NCBI GenBank assembly: GCA_030248295.1
Contig: JASANH010001724.1
Span: 558,001-622,000 of the forward strand
Direction: 5' to 3'
From: Mesodorylaimus sp. YZB2_4
Lineage: Eukaryota > Nematoda > Enoplea > Dorylaimida > Dorylaimidae
DNA length: 64,000 nucleotides
Part shown: positions 57,191 through 64,000 of the stretch, piece by piece
Position numbering within the stretch: the stretch's first letter is position 1
How the letters are laid out: every line of letters starts with the position of its first letter
Program-made: the position numbers and the translations under genes
The notes under the pieces: generated by a model
Databases searched by the model: none
The model's input: the letters and a program-made list of their open reading frames with translations, nothing else
Told to the model about the DNA's origin: nothing

Positions 57191-57980
57191 TTGTGTGTGA
57201 TGGTGTCAGAGGTATGACGTGGACGTCAAATATTTTTACGGGCCTGTACCTTGTGTATGTGCCAATGATTGTACTTAAGCGATCGTAGGAGTGGTCAGTA
57301 GAAAGAGCTCTCTTGCTTTTCGTAAAGTGCCATAGCAACCACCCTTCCCCACTCTATACGCCAATATCTAACTGGCATAATGACCTAGCATAGGTCCCTC
57401 ACGCTTATGTCACTGTAAGCGCCCACCGGTAATAGAAAATAAAACTGCTCAGACAAGTGCGTTAGGTGCTCTTTCAGATCTAGGAACAGGTGGAAATACG
57501 GCATGCGCTTGTATCACCTGCACTATTCTGTTCAAGCTTATCTTTGTTGGCCAAGTTTCTACCCGTTTAGGCTAGCAATACGGTGCATGCAAATTTTTCC
57601 AGCGTAGGCGATAGATCACGAGATTCTAAAATAGCGCCTCTTATGTCACACTGACCTCTCTGCTTGCACCATGACCTTTGCGAAATGCTCTTCGGGATAT
57701 TAATGCAATCGAGGCCTCACCAACACCCGAGGCACCAGACACACGACGCTCATGGGAGCTTGCGACTCGCGATATTTGCGTCAAAGTTTTTGAAAAAAGA
57801 ACTTGGAAAAAAGTTTTTAAAATAAAAGTTCTAAACTTTTTAAATCGATACCAGCCGTTTCGGTAATTTATTTTTTTTCCCTCGCAACTGAAATATTTCT
57901 TGACTCCCGCATGTGGCAGCCTCTCTTGTGGGCCTTTTCCTCTAGAATTCGCACATTCTACCAACTGCAGCCACAAGTGC
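57191..57980. other. intergenic, nothing recognised
   Basis: Downstream flank of the peptide gene. Possible acceptor CTCTTTCAG at 57470-57479, but no convincing coding exon follows. Confidence 0.4.
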
Positions 57981-58158
57981 TATCATGTCATGTCATGTCA
58001 CACTTTATTCACAGCCAAGCACCATAAGGCGCACTCGATGGCTAAGGAACACATATTTGACAATCATTTTGTACCGAGGCGGGAGTCGAACTCTCCCCTG
58101 TAACTGCGCACCCAGCGTGAGAGGCAGATGCCTTAACCCGCTAGGCCATGACCACGGT
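57981..58158 (-). mobile_element. tRNA-derived SINE, copy D (diverged)
   Basis: Minus-strand head with TGGCCTAGCGGGTTAAGGC and B box GTTCGACTC, then a diverged body and a tail of ATGAC units (57981-58000). More different from copies A-C than they are from each other, so an older insertion or a subfamily. Confidence 0.8.
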
Positions 58159-59596
58159 AAAAATGCTATAAAGTCTGCATAATTTCGCACCTGCTTTTTT
58201 CGCGCATAGGCTTATGCATGGGTTGAAAACATTGACATGTCCCACGAATTCTTCAGAGCTCAACCTGGAGCTATCACTCGATTCCGCTTTGCCGCATGCA
58301 ACAACCCCCCCCCCCCCCCCCCCAAATTATCATCATCGCCATTACTGGCTGTTGTTGTTTCCATTGCGTCAGTGTCAGACGCAACGCCGCTAACCTGATC
58401 GAAGCAGGCAGCTAGATGACAGCAGCAATCAGCAGCATTGGCGGGGGTTCAGCCGAACATCCCAGGAAGCAGGGACGGAAATTGAATCACAGCTTGTGGC
58501 AACATTTGTAAAAGGTTCCAAGGCAATTCATGCGACTGCGATAAGAATTTAACTACGAAAAAAATGCTTTTCGGTTCTATTTTGCAGGAAACACGAAATA
58601 ATTTTATAGCCGTCATTCTGTTTCAGAAAGTACATAAAACCAGATTTACAATTCACACCTGTTGACATATTCCGCTCTCTCTTGTCCCCTTGCCTCGATG
58701 AGGGGGTGGATTGCGTCTTCTCACATGCAACTTATTTTGAGCAAAGAGAATATCATAAAACAATTAAGATAAAGGAAAATTACGCAAGTACTCGAAAACA
58801 TTCGATTATTATCAGAAAGAGACAATGTTCTGCTTGTCATAACAGCCAGTTGGCGCGTCTCAACGCTGTAACCCTGCCGCCGCCAGCCTATTAATTGCAT
58901 CCCTGTCGTACATTCAGCCACTAGAGCTCATATTACTCGACGCACATTGGGTCCATCGGATCAAAATCTACTGTTATGTCCTGAGCGAGCTCTCAGGTTT
59001 AGGGTTTCTCAAACACAAGAAAATACAATTTTATCAGAGCTTCAATTAAAAATTCAAATTAAAAATTATCATCTTATCAGGTCATCCAGACTTCCCTGAA
59101 GCTTATCAGCACTTCTATTCGGGTTTTGGCTGAATTTGTGCACAAACGTTAGCCAAAGGAGGTCTGCTATCTTGGCAAGAGCTGCTTATTGAGTTTTAAA
59201 TCCTACATACGTCAAAAGGGTGGATATGTGACGGCAAGCAGCTGAAAATAGGGAGATAAAAATAAAACAAAGCATATAAGGGAATGTTATGAAAAATGAA
59301 GATAGCTCTATTTTGATGCATTAGTAAGTAAAGGGGGGTTTGAGTATAAAATTCAAACTATATACGTTAAACGGCAGGTGAATACTGAAAAGGAAGTTTT
59401 AAAAATTCTTAGTCATCTGGTTCCTGATATTCAAATAACTGGTATTCCAGCAAATTTTATAATCGGTATGAGTTGACATCAAAAGGAGCTGAAGAGCATT
59501 GTGTTGATGGAGGAGCCTATGGAGAATATGATAGTATCATGAAGACAGCTTGTTGGCTTGGGCAATTACTGTTTCAAATGGGTCCCAAAAGCAGAA
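58159..59596. other. intergenic, nothing recognised
   Basis: A C-run of 18 bases or so at 58306-58323 and otherwise low-information sequence. No gene. Confidence 0.45.
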
Positions 59597-59880
59597 ATTA
59601 CATCGGCATTGTGTGTTAGATGAATGTATATAGCTTTGAAAAACAGAAAATTGAAAATAATTTCATAAACAGCACTTCCCTTGCCTCGTCCAATAACCTA
59701 CTCTAAATTTCAACGTTAATTGCTCAGTGATGCATCGCCAATCGATTGGAGAATCATTGCTGGCAGCGCTGATCCCAGCGAAACTGATCCAGTTCGTCAA
59801 ATCTTCAGATCTATTGTCCGCTTTGTCCATCAGCACAGTACTAAAGGGAAAGCAAAATCTACGGGAAGGTTTTGCATGTA
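59597..59880 (+). pseudogene. decayed inverted exons of the protease homologue
   Basis: Plus-strand remnants in the right order. 59597-59620 reads ITSALCVR, the end of the fourth-from-last exon of the gene at 60447-63840. After a short gap and a CAG acceptor, 59728 onwards reads DASPIDWRIIAGSADPSETD, close to the start of that gene's next exon. Similarity fades near 59835 and a stop follows at 59880. The downstream exons are absent. It is a partial inverted duplicate lying about 570 bases beyond the 3' end of the full gene. Confidence 0.75.
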
Positions 59881-60446
59881 AGTTTTTATCACTCCCAAGT
59901 GATTTCACTTCCAAAATCAGGCCAAGCACCAACCCAAAAAAATCCATCGTGCGCTTTCGCACCATTTTTGCTGTCTTATTTTTTATACCATACCCGGCGG
60001 GGTGTCCCTGTGATGGGCTATGCATGCTGTCTCAGTACATAGTCCTATACTAGCACTGAACAAACAAAGATTATCCTTCGTATTACTCGCCTGATGCGTT
60101 GACGATGTTCGTAGGATGCAGATCAGGTGTCGAAAGATTTGAGCCCTGAGGATCCAAAGATCCGTATTTTTTTCTGCATAATAATACAGAGCAGACAGTT
60201 CAGAGCAAAGAAATAACACGACCACACAACTTCCTATGTTTTCTATTAATTTCTTAAGACTCGTGCACTTCTTTAACAGATTCGCCTATGTTAAGCATAC
60301 ATACAACGCCTGCAGTAAATACATACATAATAGGAACACTGGGCACCTCACACCTGGGCACTGCACGTTCAGCACCATCTAAAATACTATGCATTTCACA
60401 CGCGTACACGGTCCAATTAGAAAGCTTGTTCAGACTCTTAAGCTGG
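59881..60446. other. intergenic, nothing recognised
   Basis: 3' flank of the protease homologue gene. No gene seen. Confidence 0.4.
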
Positions 60447-63400
60447 TCAGCTAACTATTGGCTTTCCGACGACACCATTAATCCAATGCCTCATTGAATA
60501 TACATCGGCGTATATTGCGGGATGCTTGACTGCTGAGCCACAACTTTGCGCTGTCAATACTCCAGCGAGGTACCATCTGTCGGAAGTACCCGGGTATTGG
60601 CACATCAAGGGAGACCCTTCGTCGTTCTGAAAGGAAAAGCTACGTCTAAAATCATGTCAAACGTCATCTGGGCTAAGTTTCCTCTGACAAAATTTTGATA
60701 CAAAATAGAGTTCCTACTTACAAAGCAAGGCCCCCAGTCGTCTCTGTCGTTGCTACCACATATGTTCCTTTCCGAGACTAATCCTGGATAGTGAGCTGTC
60801 GAATTGCACACTTCTTTCGGCCAGACACCAACTGCCAGCTGTTTCATTTGTTTATTGATAAAATAGCCTGAAATCGAGTATTCTTATGATCTGCAAATCT
60901 GTGACAGTGACTACCCATACCTCCAGGCGTCGTGTATCCCCATCCAGCAACTACGCAACGAGTCCCGGGGGGAGTTGAGCGCTCTGGCATGCATATGGGC
61001 GAAACCAATGGCGTATTCGGGCTGACGGTTGCGGATGGCAGACTGAGAGGACTCGCCAATGGAAGCGGACTGCTCAATTGAACCAGCATGACGTCGAAAT
61101 CGGCCAGAAGTGTCAGAATTAGTTTGTACGATGGGTGCTGGACAAAGCGGACAATAGATCTGGAGATTTGACGATCTGGATCAGTTTCACTTGGATCAGC
61201 GTTACCAGCAATGACTTTCCAATCGACTGGTGATGCATCACTGAAATGGGAAAAACAATTACAGCGGCCCAGGGGCATATTACTCAAAAACTGATTCAAT
61301 TTTTTCTCAGAAACTACTTACGTTCTTCTGACACATAATGCCGACGTGATCAACCAAAATGGTGCGATAACGCTGGCTGTGCAGGCCCATTTTTTCTGTG
61401 GATGGTATAAGACAGCAACGCTGGGCCACTCGTGTTCTTTCGATGGTCGTCCACCCACCATGCGCCGAACACGATTCTCACTCACGTCCATCGGATCAGC
61501 GTGCCAATGACCGCATTCTGGAAAGATTCAATGACGAAAGATCTGTCCGTGATTTTTATAACAGGGTGCATACCAACGCTCTGACACCTGAGACCAATGA
61601 TTTTTCTCGAATTGCAAGCACTAGCTGGCTTTTTCTTTACTAAAAACTGAACGCGGTCCAACGAGTTCAACGTAATCGTATGAGTGATTGCTGCTTTGAC
61701 GTATATTTCTGAGTGGTTTTCATTCCGGATAGGAATTTCCCAGAAGCGCTCAGATTTTCTAGAAAGAAAATTACGATGTCCAGATGGAAGCGAGGAAATG
61801 ATTTATGAACTCACTCATATCCTAACTGACGACAAGCCAGATCTGAGTCCTGAGTGGTCCATTCTTGGCTGCAAATGGGTAGCATTTCGTCACTGGCTTG
61901 ATCTCTAACCACGAGGGCGTCGTCTTGGAGTAGCACTGAAATACACACGTTACGCATCGAAATAAAAAGATGGCGAAGCTGTGATAGCTCCTTTGCGATA
62001 AATATCACTTACCACAATTCCATTCATCACTGGAATCAGAACAATCTGCGACCCCATCGCACATACGTTCCTTATCTACGCATCGTCCTCCTCCACTTGC
62101 GCATTTCAGCTGATCAGGTTTCGCACAACCGCAATTCTCCTCGTCCGCTCCTCCAGCACAATCACGCACACCATTGCATCGCCAGGATGATGGTATGCAC
62201 CAACCTTCAGGGCATCGGAAATGACTGGCTGAGCAGGTGGCGGCTAAAAAGGTCGGGAGAAGGGGTGATAAGACAGTGTGTTAGTCAATGAAGGCAATGT
62301 CCTTACAGCAGTTGTATTCGTCAAAGTGACCAGGACAATCAGCTTCTCCATCGCAGACCCATTCTTTTGGAATACAGTACCCACTTGGGCATCGATATTC
62401 GTACGACTGGCATTTGAATTTGTCTGAAAAATACGATGCTAAATTCCACTACAGACAAAATTTATTTGCAGAACCAGCATTCCTGGCGGTCAGGAGGGCT
62501 ACTATTCCCTGGCTGGGAAGCTTCAACCCCACCGGGTTGATGTTTCGGCCGCAGGTGCAGTCGTGAGACCTGCCTTGCTCCAGTCGGAGTTTCTGTCTCA
62601 TCAACTTCTCTCCTACATCCGCTAGACAGGTTTTCACGCCTCCTATCACATTCAACTTACCGCAACGTTGCTCATCGCTCCCATCAGGGCAATCAAAAAT
62701 TCCATTGCAGACTTTGGCTAATGCCACGCACGACTTGTCACCGCATTGGAAATTGCCAAAACATTTGATTGTGTCTAAAAGATGAATTTAGTCCTCTGAT
62801 CACCCATGCGATATAGAGATATCACCGCCTACTTCTATGCATCTAGTTACTTCCTGTACACAAACTACAGTGCGAAGTTGCTGTCCAAAAAATTACAAAA
62901 GATGCGTACTTTTGAAAGTTATCTTGAAAACTTTGATTTAGACAGATACCAAAATTTTTAGAAATTCTCATGCTATTTGGCAATTTTTAATAGCTTACCA
63001 CAAAGCTCTTCATCCGATCCATCACTACAATCAGCGATACCGTCACATCTCTCCCACTGGTACAGGCATGGCATTCGACTAATTCCCGATCGACATTTGA
63101 ATTGATCTGAAAATGAAACGGGTCGTAAAGAAATACGTAAAGAAATAATCCAAGTAAATTTTAGGTAAGAAATCTTCCTGGCATTATTTCTTGTGGCTCG
63201 TAAAAGCGCAGCTTGCACACAGCAGAAACCTTATTTCATCCCGTTCTATCGGATTTTTGATTATGGAGCAAAGAGCTTCTACCGCTGTCGCTCACTCACA
63301 AACCAAACAATCCAGTCTTACCTTCAGGACACTTGAAATCAGGGGGATATGAAACTGGAAACAATGCAGTGACCGAAGTTGTAGCTGCTGTTGACGGCCA

Positions 63401-63840
63401 CGTTCGACTCGTGGTCGAAGTTGCGGATGATGTCGAACTTGTTGTTAAACTGTACGTGGATGGATCTTGAGTATTTGAAAATTGGGCATGTCCTGGACGT
63501 GGAAACGTAATAGTTGCGTTTTCTGCTGTCAAAGTCGATGACGACAGGCCAAAAGTGATCGTTGGCGTGGATGACGACACTGCAGTCGTTGTTGTACTTG
63601 ACTGGATTTCAGAAAGTTTTGAATTGACTTCATTGAGACTCTCTTGAAGCATCGCTGTCGAAGATGAAGATGGCGGAGAATGTGGAGATGTGATAACAGG
63701 TGGGTAAGGTGTACTTTTCCAGGATTCGGTGACAGGATCACCCGAGATCACAGGGTCCGCAGTTGCTGGTATGTTGAATGCAGTGGTAACATTGGCACTG
63801 GGAAGCTGATTAGCTGCTCGATATCCCATCATCTTTGGCA
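60447..63840 (-). CDS. LDLa(5)-SRCR-trypsin-like pseudoprotease (5' partial)
   Basis: Eleven exons, all in phase: 63840-63322, 63106-62999, 62774-62661, 62423-62307, 62243-62013, 61935-61815, 61758-61574, 61517-61322, 61240-60921, 60867-60722, 60626-60447; 744 residues. A Ser/Thr-rich linker comes first, then five LDLa modules with CDG..DC.DGSDE-type calcium sites, one SRCR domain, then RMVGG and a trypsin-like domain. Catalytic His is Leu (TSALC for TAAHC), Asp is kept (DFDVMLVQL) and Ser is Glu (NDEGSP for GDSGGP). It should not cleave peptide bonds and may act as a cofactor or decoy, as clip and masquerade-type homologues do. LDLa exons are bounded by phase-1 introns, the exon-shuffling pattern. 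The layout resembles corin/tequila. The first exons lie beyond the window. Confidence 0.92.
62465..62632 (-). repeat. dispersed repeat, copy 2 (intronic)
   Basis: Minus-strand match to 37200-37345, lying inside the intron between the second and third LDLa exons (62424-62660). It shows insertion of a transposon-derived segment in the intron without breaking the coding exons. Confidence 0.65.
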
Positions 63841-64000
63841 CTAAAACACAAAATAAATGTGCAAAAAGTACACTGGGTTAGACTGTACATCTGTTTCTAA
63901 CCTAGTTTCCCCAGATCATGAAGTCTGCTAAAAGTGCAAATTATTTGACTGCTAAGAGACGAGTATGAGTAATTTATGCTGGTGAATCAATAACTGATCG
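63841..64000. other. intron or upstream of the protease homologue
   Basis: Sequence 5' of a TTTTAG acceptor at 63841-63846. No coding exon is visible, so the signal peptide or membrane anchor must lie further out. Confidence 0.6.

Noticed and set aside
58306..58323. C-run as a telomere- or origin-like signal
   Set aside because: A plain homopolymer, likely slippage; similar G-runs occur at 11452 and 56554.
1..64000. CRISPR arrays, bacterial operons, integrons
   Set aside because: Spliced animal genes throughout. Repeats found are transposons, SINEs or inverted duplications, not regularly spaced arrays.

Overview
This is animal nuclear DNA, with spliceosomal GT-AG introns, TATA promoters well upstream of short secreted-peptide genes, a Rab GTPase, a mosaic LDLa/SRCR/trypsin-like protein, a lineage-specific 7TM receptor family and many eukaryotic transposons (hAT, mariner, CACTA-like, BEL/Pao, non-LTR, tRNA-derived SINEs, a Maverick/Polinton-type protease). 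The genes look like those of an invertebrate, probably a protostome with short introns. I cannot name the phylum from the sequence alone. There are no operons, CRISPR arrays or bacterial signals.

Layout. 0-1.2 kb: a broken 7TM receptor. 2-12.9 kb: transposon debris, two hAT copies in opposite orientation (one with intact terminal repeats and an 8-bp target duplication) and one small Cys-rich secreted peptide gene. 12.9-21.7 kb: a virus-like/Polinton-like block. It holds a frameshifted adenovirus-type protease, a P-loop ORF, a PC4-like gene, and a Cys-rich gene and a helical gene present in two near-identical inverted arms plus a third decayed copy. 22.5-27 kb: broken 7TM receptors mixed with RT, mariner and inverted repeats. 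27.4-27.6 kb: a temporin-like amphipathic peptide precursor. 29.3-38.9 kb: two intact 7TM receptors in opposite orientation, with a two-helix membrane protein gene between them. 39.5-43.3 kb: BEL/Pao and CACTA-like remnants.

44.5-55.9 kb is one Rab32-family gene of six coding exons. Its 9-kb third intron holds two antisense multi-span membrane protein genes. 56.9 kb: a candidate amidated-peptide precursor. 59.6-59.9 kb: decayed inverted exons of the neighbouring protease homologue. 60.4-63.8 kb: a gene (5' end outside the window) with five LDLa modules, one SRCR domain and a trypsin-like domain that has lost catalytic His and Ser.

The host genes do not form an obvious single pathway. The common themes are membrane or secreted products (receptors, peptides, multi-span proteins, pseudoprotease) and local inverted duplication, which recurs at least six times in the window.
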